The translations under genes were made by a program, and so were the position numbers. A model generated the notes under the pieces. The model made no database searches. It saw only the letters and a program-made list of their open reading frames with translations, and was not told where the DNA came from. A DNA stretch of 64,000 bases from the NCBI GenBank assembly GCA_009760855.2, contig WPIO01000001.1:22552001-22616000 (forward strand). The letters run 5' to 3'. Shown one piece after another: positions 32,351 through 43,595 of the stretch; within the stretch, counting starts at the first letter, position 1; each line of letters opens with the position of its first letter. The stretch comes from Cristatella mucedo. Its lineage: Eukaryota; Bryozoa; Phylactolaemata; Cristatellidae.

Positions 32351-33240
32351 AAACGATTCAATGAACTTCTCAATGAACAATGAACAATTCCCTGAACGAT
32401 TCAATGCATTGCCGGTGATGCCCAGGCGAGATGAGATGGGCTCGAAAAATTACTGATCTGATACTTCTGGAGTGGCTGTTGGCAAACGAAGTCAGAATGC
32501 AGCGGCGTATGATTTAGTGCAAATGGTCACTCTTACTAAAACTGGCCCTTACTAGTGTATCCTGTTTGGATGTGCATCAAGCGGACAATTCTGTGAGCCG
32601 TTCTTCTCGTATAAATTATGAACTATAGACTAAAGTTTAAGCATTCATTTCGGATCGAATCTAGTTGCAGCTTCAGACTTGTCTGAGAGACAGTAGAGAG
32701 CAGCAGTTTCCTTAGGGCCATTCTCGCTGTCAAGTCCATCTATCCTATCGCAGTATGCAAGGTTACCCACACAGAATGAATGAGCTCGCACCGCAACACA
32801 GAACTAGTGCTGCAGGATGATGATATCATGCAAGCTCTCGTCCAGCTTTGGCTGCATCTGTGATGAGAATCTGACAATGAGCACTTGCGAAAACTTGGAG
32901 CTAGGTGCACCAGTGACCTTTGCCTTTGACCGGGAAATAATCGCAAGCACTTGCAAATTGAACCAGTATCATCCTTTCTATTGTGCTACTGCGTTGACAC
33001 TTGTTTCGAAAAAATAGACATTACCCATGCTTGTATTCGCATTCGCGATTTTCTCACGTCTACTTGGCTGCCCGCTTCCTTTGATGACTTATAGCAAGTA
33101 TATTCGGTCGCAGTTGCTCACAGTGAGGGGGCTAATCTATTAGCTTGTGACCACGAACCAATAGTGTTTAAACCTCGTTGCATACTCAAGCCGTAGTCTG
33201 CTGAATTAATTCACAATTGAATCGTAGCTCTTAATTAAAT
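32351..33240. other. No recognisable gene
   Basis: Short frames on both strands without known domains. An imperfect direct repeat (GAACGATTCAATG type) occurs at 32350-32410. Confidence 0.4.
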
Positions 33241-33610
33241 GTAAAAAGGTCGCCGTCCTGTTTGACAGCGACGAGGGTGGGTGCCCCGACGAAGGCCGCG
33301 GATCGTAATATGGCGAAGTATGCAGGCCTCGCGTGTGACTTTCGCATCCAGGGGCAATTTTCGCCTCAGTTTCGGCGTTCGTTGTTGGAGTTCTCTGCTC
33401 GTGGTATCCGGGCAACGAGCGGTGCCTCGATGCACTCGGCATCAAGTCAGCATAATGGAGGCTATTGCGGAAGCTGTGCGTGAGCGATGCAGTACGCCGC
33501 AGCGTTGAAGTGCGGGCCCAGGTCTCCGCGGGGGGGGGGGCGGCCACGTGACCATGTTGTCGTTTGCCAACGGAACGCTCAGCCCACGGGAGGACGGCAC
33601 GTTACCTGAG
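33241..33610. other. GC-rich segment with G-run
   Basis: GC-rich, with a run of about ten G at 33531-33541 followed by a GCCACGTGACC E-box. A 57-codon frame from ATG 33310 (MAKYAGLACDFRIQGQF) exists on the plus strand but is unsupported otherwise. Confidence 0.35.
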
Positions 33611-33719
33611 CTTATTAAGATTCTTTATTAAAGTTATTCTTACAGCATTAAAAATTAAGTGTAAATGTTGAATCAACAGCTTTAAACAGCCAATCTCTAG
33701 TCAATTTATAACGGATTGA

Positions 33720-35114
33720 GGTAGAAGAACGGCCATTTCCGTCGATTGCCCTGCAATGCCATTGATAGTACCTTCGCGATTTTTTAAAAGGATATGGTTG
33801 CACTTTTAATGCAGTGTGCTGCAAGCAAGAAAGTTGGAGCTTCTCTCAGCAACTGCGTGTCCGTTTGTAACGGACCTTTATGGATTGGCGTATTTCTCCG
33901 GGCCATTGCCGTTGACTGTCATGCATTGCCGCCGATTGACCTCGCATAATGGGTGCAAATTGTAAGCCTTTGCTAGATGGTACGAGGAATAAGAGTTGAA
34001 GTTTCGCGAGGCCAGTCTTGGTCGATTTTCCGCGGCTTGCGGTATTGGCCGCGACCATTGCTGTCAGTTGCCGTGCATTACTGACAGGTAACGAGTGAAG
34101 CGGTTCGAAAGTGCCGTAAAATGTATGCAATGACAATTGGGGCTTCGCACTGCCAATTTCTTGTCGATTTTTTGCGGGTTGGGTTAATGGCTCGGGCCAT
34201 AGCTTTCGACTGCCATTCATAGCTATTGTACGCGCACGATTGGTTGAAAGAATTAATTGCACTTTAAACACGGGGTACTGCGATCCGTAAGAAACTTTGA
34301 GCTTGGCCCAGTCACTCTCCGGTGATTTACGATGGATTAAAATGGATTACCCTTTTGGCCTGGGCCATTGTCATCGATTGTTATGCATCACCGGAGATCG
34401 AACGCTCAGAGTGAGTTGAAATTATGTGTGCGAGCATTGCCTTGGAACGTGGAATGACAATTGGAGCGTGGCGAAGCCGATATCTCCAATTTTCCACGGA
34501 TTTCGGTATTAGCCCGTTTATAGCTGTCGATTGCCGTGCATTGTTGACAATTAACGGGCAAGTAAGCTTGAAAACTGGCTGGTTTCACTTTGAATTCGAT
34601 GAAGTGGTACATGCTATGACAATTAGAGCTTCGCGAAGCCAATTTGCAGGTCAGTTTGCCACGGATTGTAGTGCATTGCTTCTTACAGCGGAGAAATTTC
34701 TGTAGATTTTCATGCATTTCCCGAGATTTTACGAACCCAATTGGTCAAAATGATGTGGCTGCAATTTAGACAGAATGTTTTTTACTATGCATTCAACATT
34801 TGAGCATTAGGAAACTGATGTCGGGGTATATTTTACCGGAACTTGTGGATTGCTTTATTGATCCGGGCTATTGCCATGCATTGCTGGAAGATAATGAGCA
34901 AAGCAGCTTGAAAATGCCACATTTTCAATTTGGACTCAGCAAATTTTTTCGTGTACTGACAATTGGAGCTTCGCCCTGCCAATTTCTCGTCGATTGGTCA
35001 CAGGTTGGGTTATTGGCCCAGGATATTGTTGTCAATTGCCATTCATTGCTCGAGATTGTACGTGCGCGATTGGTTGAAATGATGTCATTGCACTTTAAAC
35101 ACAGTGCACTGTGA
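33720..35114 (+). repeat. Degenerate ~165-bp satellite array, part 1
   Basis: Landmarks of the type CCATTGC.GT.GATTGC.GTGCATTGC occur near 33731, 33901, 34051, 34194, 34361, 34512, 34665, 34862 and 35018, a spacing of roughly 145-195. Each unit also carries AATTGGAGCTTCG..GCCAATTT and CACTTTAAACACAGTG variants. Units are highly diverged. Open frames across the array are by-products. Confidence 0.8.
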
Positions 35115-35835
35115 CACATAAGACAATTTGTGTCTTGTTCTGCAACTCACTGCTCGCTGGCCTACCGGCATGTGCGATCAGGCGATTGCAGCTGGTGCAA
35201 AACTCCGCTGCTAGGCTTGTCTGTCGTGAGCGTCGCAGTTGCCACATTACTCTACTTCTCGCCGACCTGCACTGGCTACCAGTCAAGCAACAGATTGACT
35301 TCAAGGTTTTGTCGCTCACTTTTATGTCACTTTATGACATAAAAGATGTCTTCTTTGGCTCCAGCCTATCTCTCAGATATACTCCCACATCAGGCCAAGC
35401 ATCGTACCACCCACTTTTCGGAATCCAACAGCCTAGAAATACCTCGTACAAACCTCAAATCCTTTGGAGACCGTGCATTTAGTTCGTATGCTCCCAAAGC
35501 CTGGAACTCCCTCCCGACCTGCGTCAGAACATCCCCTGACTTGACTACATTTAAAAAGAATTTAAAAACACACCTATTTAGGACAGCATTTATTGGGTCC
35601 CTGTGATTCGTCCTTCATGTGCTTTTGCGTGCTGACACGGTGCATGCTGCCACTAACCACATTTGCAGGCCGACCCTGTGCATGTCACCCCTAACCATGC
35701 TATTCATTTTGTTTGTCAAGCATGATTTTACTCACCATTCAATTGCATTTCCCTTCGCAGCAAATGTAAAGCGCCTAGAGAGAGATTGAGTTCTCTGAGG
35801 GCGCTCTATCAAGTGCATTATTATTATTATTATTC
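35115..35835 (+). mobile_element. LINE family A inserted in the satellite array
   Basis: 5'-truncated copy starting at the thumb/C-terminal boundary (LVQNSAARLVCRERRSCHIT). The C-terminal frame 35346-35603 is still open (LKSFGDRAFSSYAPKAWNSL, TCVRTSPDLTTFKKNLKTHL). The tail carries AGAGATTGAGTTCTCTGAGG and (ATT)n at 35817-35834. It splits the satellite array in two. Confidence 0.9.
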
Positions 35836-36897
35836 TAGCCACTTTTTGGTGATTTGCGATGGATCGTAATAGATTGTCTTATTGGCCCAGGCCATTGCTG
35901 TAGATTGCTATGCATTGTCCGAGATTGGACTCGCAGAGTGGGTTAAAAGTATGCTCGCACGCACTGAGATTTTACGCGGATTGTCAATTGGAGCTTCGTG
36001 CAGCCAATTTCTCGTCGATTTGACGAAGGAGTGTGGTATTGGAGCGAGCCATAGCTGTCGATTGCCGTGTGTTGTTGACAATTAACGTGCCAAATAGTTG
36101 GAAAATTCTACAGTTTCACTTTAAACACAGTGAAATGTTAAATGCAATGAGGAATGACGCTTCGAGAAGCAAATTTGTGGTGAACTTGCCACGGATTGTA
36201 GTGGATTGGTGCTTCAAGCCGACTCATTGCCGTAGATTGCCATGTATTGCATGAGATTTTACGAGCACAATTGCTTAAAATGACGCGGTCGCACTTTAAG
36301 CAATGTGCTTCGTAAAATGCATACAAAATTAGAGCATTGAGGCACCAACTGCGGGGCATTTTGCATCGGATTGCTGTAGATTGTGGTATTGGCCCGGTCC
36401 ATTGCAGTTGATTGCAGTGCATTTCTGCAGAATGGTGGACGCAATTTTAGCGAAATTGTGCTATTACACAATAACCGAATATTAGAACAACGTGCAATAA
36501 CTATTAGAGCTTAAAGTGTACGCATTCTGATCGTTTTGGGGCGAATTGCCGTGGATTATACGCCCGGGCCATTGCAGTCGACTGCAGTGCATTGCTGTAG
36601 AATCGTGCAGGCAATTATAGTGAAATTGTGCGAGTACACAGTAACTGAAGAGTAGAGCAGCGTGCAATCGTAATCGAAGTTTCTAGTGTGCGAGTTCCGG
36701 TCGCTTTGCTGCGGATCGCGGTGGATTGCGGTATGGAGCCAGGCCCTTGCAGTTGATTTCAGTATATTGCATGAGAGCGCATAAGTAAAAGAGAGTAAAA
36801 TTTTGTGAGTGCACTTTGAACTGTGTCTAGTCCTATATGCAATGTAAATTCGAGCTCCACGTTGGCGATTTGAGGATGATTTGCAGCAGAATAAATA
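35836..36897 (+). repeat. Degenerate satellite array, part 2 (higher-order unit)
   Basis: Landmarks near 35884, 36040, 36218, 36391, 36560 and 36736 (spacing 156-178). The whole block of about 1.05 kb is closely similar to 40710-41770, for example both contain ACAATTAACGTGC at an equal offset and both end CGATTTGAGGATGAT. This marks a higher-order duplication. Confidence 0.82.
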
Positions 36898-37048
36898 CTA
36901 GCTGATTTAACAGCATCTCTTATATAGTGACAGGAGAGCCGTTACGGCTATCCCAACCGCTTTCAGCTGCGATAAGGAATCACCTACCGTAGGATTCGAA
37001 CCCACGACCTCGGGACCGAGGTGGTAAAAAGCAACCGCCTTACTATTT
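36898..37048 (-). mobile_element. SINE family 1 inserted in the satellite array
   Basis: Minus-strand copy with B-box GGGTTCGAATCC, hairpin AGCCGTAACGGCT and GCTGTTAAATCAGCTAGTA. The 5' end is joined directly to a plus-strand SINE 2. Confidence 0.85.
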
Positions 37049-37189
37049 GCCGAGCTGGGTTGGTCCAGCGGTCAAGGTGCTCGCCCCGACTAAGGTCTGG
37101 CTGAGGTCGTGGGCTCGAGCCCTGAGGCATATGTGAAGCACCTGAATAGAGATTTAGTTCTCTTTGGGCGCTATACAAATGAATCATAT
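37049..37189 (+). mobile_element. SINE family 2, best-preserved copy
   Basis: Head GCCGAGCTGGGTTGGTCCAG (A-box TGGTCCAGCGG), B-box GGGCTCGAGCCC, body GGCATATGTGAAGCACCTG, tail TAGAGATTTAGTTCTCTTTG and GGCGCTATACAAATGAATCA. It is head-to-head with the SINE 1 at 36898. Confidence 0.88.
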
Positions 37190-37199
37190 TTTTTTTTAT

Positions 37200-37920
37200 T
37201 TATTTTACCTACTATGCCATCAGGGCTAACCCTAGAGTGGATTGTGGTATTTCCCTGTCATTTTGGCGATTGCTGCGAATTGCCAGAGTGTACGTATGCA
37301 CAATTTTTTATTATAAGTGGGTGTGCCCACAAAACGGTTCTCTGTAATATGTAACAAAAACTGGAGCTAGACTCAATTTATTTATAGTCGTTTTGTGGTG
37401 GATGCGGTGGATTGAAGCTGATTGTGGTATTGACCCGGGCTATTGCAGTGCATTGCACGAGAACGGCCGTGCCAATGCAATTGAATATTTATGAGTGCAA
37501 TTTTCGCAGAGTTTACTGTCATATGCAACCAAAAAGAGAGCTTTCGAACAGGAATTCTTTTGTTTCGCAGTGGAAGGCACTTTAATGCGGTGGGTTGTGG
37601 TATTTTCCCCGCGCTCCTGCAATTTTATTTTAGTGAATTTCGTAAGAACGCTTGAGCCGAATCGGGCAAATTTTTCTGGGTAAATTTTGCGTGTAGTTTA
37701 ATTTGATAATCCAAACTTTGTGAAACTTTGCCAGGCTGACTAAGGATTTGAAGCGAACTAAATTGGATTGCGGGGGATTTTGGTCCAGGTCTCCGACGTG
37801 TTGCTGCTCATTTGCTTAAGTGCGCGTGCGCACAACGACATGAAATTTGGCGGATAGATCAAATAATGGTGCAATACAATATCCGCCCAAAGGTTGAGCT
37901 CGTAAATACCAATGCCTAGT
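37200..37920 (+). repeat. Decayed satellite, distal part
   Basis: Scattered units only: GTGGATTGTGGTATTTCCC near 37235, GGTATTGACCCGGGCTATTG near 37422, GTGGTATTTTCCCCGCG near 37597. The repeat fades out towards 37.9 kb. Confidence 0.6.
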
Positions 37921-39474
37921 CGAGTTCAACCTAATCTAGATTAGATTTGTGGATTGCGGTTATTCGTCGAATCCGCTTAGGCTAAGTTTTAGTATTTAGG
38001 TTGTAAGGAGAAACTCTAAGTATACAATATATCTCAAAAAGTGTTTATTATTAAAAGTATATATAAACAGACTTTGGTTACTATATTAAACAGCTGCTTT
38101 TGACGGGACACGGTGCCCGTAGCAAAAAGTGAGCTTGCTCTATTCATAAACGATGCAGTATTAGCTGCAGCGCTACAGTTGCACGCACAGCTTTATGCAA
38201 ATAAACCTAATTTTTGATTAAAATGACAAAAATTAGGTAAATACGTGAGTATCAATAATTATACCAACCATAAATTTACCGACGTCCTATAACTGTTCGC
38301 CAAGCTATCCGGCATGCAACTGGCTGCCGGGAATGACGGACAGACCGTGGCTGACTGGAAGCGCTATTGTAACTCCAGCACTAGAAACATTTCTAGCATA
38401 ATTCACACCCGAAGTACTTCGACGATACGCTCGCATGGTTCGTTCGAGTCGAGGTAATTTTTTACTTTAAATTATAAATAGAAAGTATCTCACGGCTTTT
38501 TTTAGTCCAATTCGTTTGAATTACAACTAGCTCCAATAGTTAGCTGACGACGCACGCCTGGCTATTGCCGCTTACCTTCGATGTTTGAAAGGAACCCCTT
38601 TTGCTAGTGCTCATCGAGGAAAGTATCCCTAGAATATTCTTACTGAACGAATAAGACCCTTGCGCCTCTTTTGATTAAGTTCCAAGCTCTTCCGCGGCAT
38701 TATGGCAGACTTCAGTGCGCGCGGTATGGATGTGCTCTTCTTAAGACGCTTGACACCGAAATGGTGCAATCTTCAGTTGCATGCATAAAGCGCTCACAGT
38801 AGCCTCACTAGTGCTCCATGGGAACGCTAAGTAGCGAGCCTAGAGTACAGTCGGGATCCTCTTTCCCTTTTTCCTCTTCAACGGATCACTGACTGGCGGT
38901 TTCGATTATTTGGGCTCTAAACGAGTTGCATAAATGAGTTTTCCCCTTGGACTAAAGCAGCAACTCATTTTACTCTTCTCAGCAGATGCACATTCTCGAA
39001 GCTACAGATTGAATCCTGTTCAATACGCTACTACTCATTAAATGTTGAGAATTATATTTTGTCAAATTCAAAAACCAACGTCATATGGCAATCTCTGCGC
39101 ATTTGAAAAAATTAACCAGTCTAGTTAATTTTGCTTGCGTAGCTGACCTTAAGCGCACTTAACTAGTTTGTCAAGCTGCAGCCGCCTAGCAACCAATCTA
39201 AGTGTTTTTGGTGAAGTCCTATACAGCCGGTTTTTTGTTCTTGAGCAAAAGAAAATAAATATATTCTTTCTAATCTTACTGAGGATCAACAAAGTTACTT
39301 TTGTTGTAGTTATTTCCGTAACGTCTGTAATAGTAAGCGTAACGCCGTAACGTCTGTAATAGTAGTGTCTACAATTGCTGAAGTATTTTTATTCCGAACT
39401 AACGGCCTGTGCCATTGATCTTTTCAAACTGACTCACCCCTGTGCAATCATTGTTCCGTTGAAGCATACTCTGT
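37921..39474. other. No recognisable gene
   Basis: AT-rich; short frames only. A near-identical 23-base direct repeat, CGTAACGTCTGTAATAGTA-type, occurs at about 39317-39362. Confidence 0.45.
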
Positions 39475-39841
39475 AGTGTAATGTAATGTAATGAATCTCC
39501 GTCTGTAACTCCACAAAGTCATAGAGACCACGTTGGTGTTATGCAAGAGAGTTTTGTATAGCGCAGTCACAGCCTTAGCGGCTTTCGGTATGCATTCGGT
39601 AGCCAATAGACTTCGTCTCACGGAACAAAGAGAAATTTTGAAGCATAGCAGAGTCACGAGAGCAATTGAGGTAGTGAGTATGGAAATAGCAGCTCAGGAC
39701 CGCTGAAAAGGATGAGCCATAGTCGGCGTAGGAGAGTAGTTTCAAGCATGATTTTACTCACCATTTAATTGCATTTCCCTTTTCAGCAAATGTAAAGCAC
39801 CTAGAGAGAGATTAAGTTCTATGAGGGCGCTTTATCAAGTG

Positions 39842-39873
<32 letters not shown>

Positions 39874-40095
39874 GTTGTCGTTGCGTAAGAATTGTGGAAG
39901 CGAGTTCCACAGCCAAGGACCTGCAGAGCTAAAGCTTCTGTCTGCATTTTTACCAGGTGCATGACTCAGAGCATGTTGCTAACCATGGATCTTACTAACC
40001 TGTGCTCCAGAGTGTCTTCTTGTGTGCTTTAGGATGCTGACCTAAGTATGACTTTCTTTGACTTGTTAGGCTGGTGAAAGGTACGATTTATGATA
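39475..40095 (-). mobile_element. LINE family B 3' part, split by LINE A tail
   Basis: 39475-39740 is the inverted family B 3' end (GGTAGCCAATAGACTTCGTC; GAACCACAAAG-type end). 39874-40095 continues the coding part (minus strand ADRSFSSAGPWLWNSLPQFL). The two halves are separated by a family A tail at 39741-39873. Confidence 0.75.
39741..39873 (+). mobile_element. LINE family A 3' tail nested in LINE B
   Basis: TCAAGCATGATTTTACTCAC, AGCAAATGTAAAGCACCTAG, AGAGATTAAGTTCTATGAGG and (ATT)n. A short direct repeat (AGTT, possibly TAGTT) flanks it. Confidence 0.82.
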
Positions 40096-40124
40096 TTTAT
40101 GAGCAAGATTATTGTATGACTTAG

Positions 40125-40670
40125 GACCTAGCCGCTATATAAGGCATGGACCTGACCGCAGTCGTTCTCTTGGAGTAACTATCTTCCTGTCGGTAAGTCC
40201 TAGCCTTGAGCGCTGCAGTAAGCCGGTTTGCGAGTCTGTCGGTAGTCACTTACCGTATCAGCCACAGTATAAAAGCAATTATCTTTCCTTTATTATTACG
40301 GCGTCGGTGCTAGTGCCGCGCTGCAGGATATTGAGCCCTGCCTTTTTACCGCTGGCGTATTGCGAGTTTCAGGCCTTTGCACGTTTCGCTCGGTGTGCCA
40401 CTACCCGAACTAATGAGGGTGGCGCAGTCATAGCAACAGCACGGCCCGCACGCTCAGCGGCACCTGTTGCCGGCCAGCTAAGAGCCCAATTGCTTCGGCG
40501 CCCAGTGATTGCACTTTTGAGCACAGTGGCCAGCATCGGCACGGCCCGCTTACTCAGCGGCACCTGCTACCGGCCAGCTAAGAGCCCAATTGCTGTGGCG
40601 CCCAATTATTGCACTTTTGAGCACACTGGCCAGCGTCGATCGGCTTCTGCAGCCGCTAGCTGACACTTTT
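40125..40670 (+). other. TATA-bearing GC-rich segment with 100-bp tandem duplication
   Basis: TATATAAGGC near 40136 and TATAAAAGC near 40269 lie ahead of a GC-rich stretch. Two tandem copies of a 100-base unit (from CACGGCCCGC at 40440 and again at 40540) are more than 85% alike. One open frame of 183 codons spans it (40112-40660) with no recognised domain. It may be an LTR or a diverged promoter. Confidence 0.35.
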
Positions 40671-40699
40671 AATGCGGCTCGAGTTTTCAAGAAAACGTG

Positions 40700-41780
40700 T
40701 TCTTAGCCCAGCCACTTTCTGGTGATTTTCGAAGGATCATAATGGATTGCCGTATTGGCTCGGCTCATTGCCGTCGACTGCTATGCATTGCCCGAGATGA
40801 AACGAGCAGAGTGGGTTGAAAGTATTCGCACTTGCAGTGATATTGTACGCGGAATGACAATTAGAGCTTGGTGCAGCCGATTTCTCGTCGACTTGCCTAA
40901 GGAGTGTGGTATTGGCGTGAGCCATAGCTGTCGATTGCCATGCGTTTCTGACAATTAACGTGCTAAATAGTTGAAGCATTCTACATTTTCACTTTAAACG
41001 TAATGAAATGTCAAATCCAATGACGAATGAAGCTTCGTGAAGCCAATTTGTGGTCAATTTGCCATGGATTATAGTAGATTGGTGCTTCGAGCCGACCCGT
41101 TGACGTAGATTGTCATGGATTGCATGAGATTGTACTATCGCAATTGCTTAAAATGACGAGGTTGAACTTTAAGCAGCTTGTTTCGTAATATGCATTCAAA
41201 ATTAGAGCATTGAGACACCAACTGCGGACCATTTTGTATCCGATTGCTGCAGATTGTAGTACTGGCCTGGGCCATTGCAGTCGATTGCAGTGGTTGCTGC
41301 AAGATGGTTGAGGCAATTGTATTGCAATTGTGCTATTACACTATAACCGAGTATTAGAGCAACGTGCAATCACTATTACAGCTTTAAGTATACATATTTT
41401 GGTCGTTTGGGATGGATTGCCGTGGATTGTGGTATATGCCCGGGCCATTGCAGTCGACTACAGAATCGCGGAGGCAATTATAGTGAAATTTCGCGATTAC
41501 ACAATAAAAGAATAGTAGAACAGCGTTCAATCGTAATTAGAGCTTCTAGTGTACGAGCTCTGGTCGCTTTGCATCGGATTGAGGTGGGATTTGGTATGGG
41601 ACTGGGCCGTTGCAGTTGATTGCAGTGCATTGCATGAGAATGCGTATACACAATAGTGTAAAACTTTGTGTGTGCTCTTTGAACTGAGTCTAGTCTTATA
41701 TGCAATGTAAATTCGAGCTCCGCGTTGGCGATTTGAGGATGATCTGCAGTGGAATAGAGTGGATTGCCGTAGTTTCCCAG
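40700..41780 (+). repeat. Degenerate satellite array, second higher-order copy
   Basis: Parallel to 35836-36897 over its whole length at an offset of about 4.87 kb. Landmarks near 40765, 40916, 41092, 41270 and 41446, plus 41606 (spacing roughly 150-180). Confidence 0.82.
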
Positions 41781-41784
41781 TTAT

Positions 41785-41935
41785 CTCATCGAATGGTTAG
41801 CGGTAGCATGCTCAATGACAAGCATTATGACATGCTTAGAGGTGACATGCACAAGATCAGCATGCAAATGTAGTTAGTGGCAGCATGCGCAGTGCCAGTA
41901 CACTGCACACTTGAGCACACAAAGAAAGACTCATG
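41785..41935 (-). mobile_element. LINE family A 3' untranslated fragment
   Basis: CATCGAATGGTTAGCGGTAG, ACATGCTTAGAGGTGACATG and TTAGTGGCAGCATGCGCAGT match the inverted family A 3' region of the copies at 9960-10060 and 48780-48900. Confidence 0.65.
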
Positions 41936-43520
41936 TAGGCAGTGGCGTTCCTAGGAGATCGTGCACTTTAGAACGAACTCAACGTCCACCTGCCTCTACA
42001 CACCCTGTATTGTATAGCAAATGAGGCTACCGAACTCACCGATCATAGCGTGCCCTTGCGCCGGATGTGCCGGTTCGGCACGAAGGCGAGCGCCAACAAT
42101 AAACACTGCTGAGACGAAGATCCGCAGCGGTAGCTCGAAATTCACCACTTCAGTCTGTGTCTGCTAAGGTCAACGGATAAAGACGTGGAGAATTTGTTCT
42201 TGTGCCAAGTATTTTGCATAGGCTGATGCATTACGATTAGACGTCCTTGGCAGACTTGCTAAGGAAGTGCGTCTCATTAAAGCTGGCCGTGCACCAGGGC
42301 TGCAATGTACATATTCTGCCGTTTTGGTTTCCGTTACATGTTTCACGCTACGAATGCCTTGACGCACTAAAGCGTGCATGCATTGCAGTGAAGCCATTGC
42401 AATTTCGTGACTGCAACTGAAAATACGACATACATTTTTCGTTTCCTCTCTTTGAATCCCTGTGTCATTGTACTCTAGATTCAAACCCACTGTAGATATA
42501 AGCCCACTTATAATATATATAATATATATACATAAGCCGACCGAGGTTTTTGGTGATATTTAAAGAATGTGCCTAACAGCACAAGCTGGGGTGTGACCAT
42601 GCGAAGAAAGACTTGTCAGGTTGCCATTTTTTCCACCTTAAACCCATAAGCGTGATGGGAAATGGTCATTGATTCACCATTTCAATCGGATGGGTCGGGC
42701 TGTTAACGAATCCAGTTAGAATGTCGCATTTTCACGCTAGTACTGGCAATCCAGTGACCGGTCATTAGTCAATATCAGCAGGACACGCTAAGCTCTCAGA
42801 GCAGAACAACAAACTTTAGGAAGAGGAATGCATGCCAAGATTATCTGAGATTTGACTATGTTGACAAGTCTCGATGTTGCTATGACGGCGGCTGCTTTTG
42901 GTTGCATGTAGCGAGCGAGTCCGAAATCCAAAGTCCCTCACTTACGGTGGCCAGTGACTGGTCGCTTGTACTGACCTGTCCTGGTCATGCGAGACCAGCT
43001 CGCCTTCCAATAAAACTGTCAGAGCTACGCATGGACTGCAAGCTGCATGGTTAAAGTGCTCAAATTGTACGCGTGCCGAGCAACTAAAAGACTGCTGCTA
43101 ACTGTTTTCAGCGATCGATTTTGTAAGAACATCGTTGCTCCTTTTAGTTAAATGTGCTCATCGATGAATAACAGCAATGGGGTGTATTTCTTAGCCTTTG
43201 ACATTCTGTAGGATCAACGAAAGAGCAGACAAAGTGGCGTGACGCCATTGCATTGACGTCATTGTGCTGTCACAGGCATTTATTCGCCATTCAACCTTCC
43301 GTTCTCTGCTGCACAGGTATGTGCGGATCCACGTGCATTGCTGATGTTCGCTCTAACGTGACAAAAAAATGTATCAAACTTAAGGACATTAAAACCAACT
43401 AACTAATTATGACCAAACGCTCCGTGTTAAAAATGTTTTTGATTAGATAAGACAATGCTCTAGCTATAACTTTGACAGTATCCCTATTTTATTTTCTTGT
43501 AGTAAATTCATTGGCTGCAG
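41936..43520. other. No recognisable gene
   Basis: Only a decayed AGTGGCGTTCCTAGG (a DNA-transposon-end-like motif) at 41941 and an AT-rich patch at 42508-42533. No domain-bearing frames. Confidence 0.4.
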
Positions 43521-43595
43521 TTAAATTGGATAGCGTCGAAAATCTTGCCACTATCACAATCAGTTCGTGAAAGGTACTCAGCAGCTAACCACACG

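Noticed and set aside
33846..34271. 141-codon minus-strand frame at 34 kb
   Set aside because: Lies wholly within the satellite array; its repeated phrases mirror the repeat unit.
33720..37920. CRISPR array
   Set aside because: The repeats are contiguous, long and diverged, without unique spacers, and the sequence is animal nuclear DNA.
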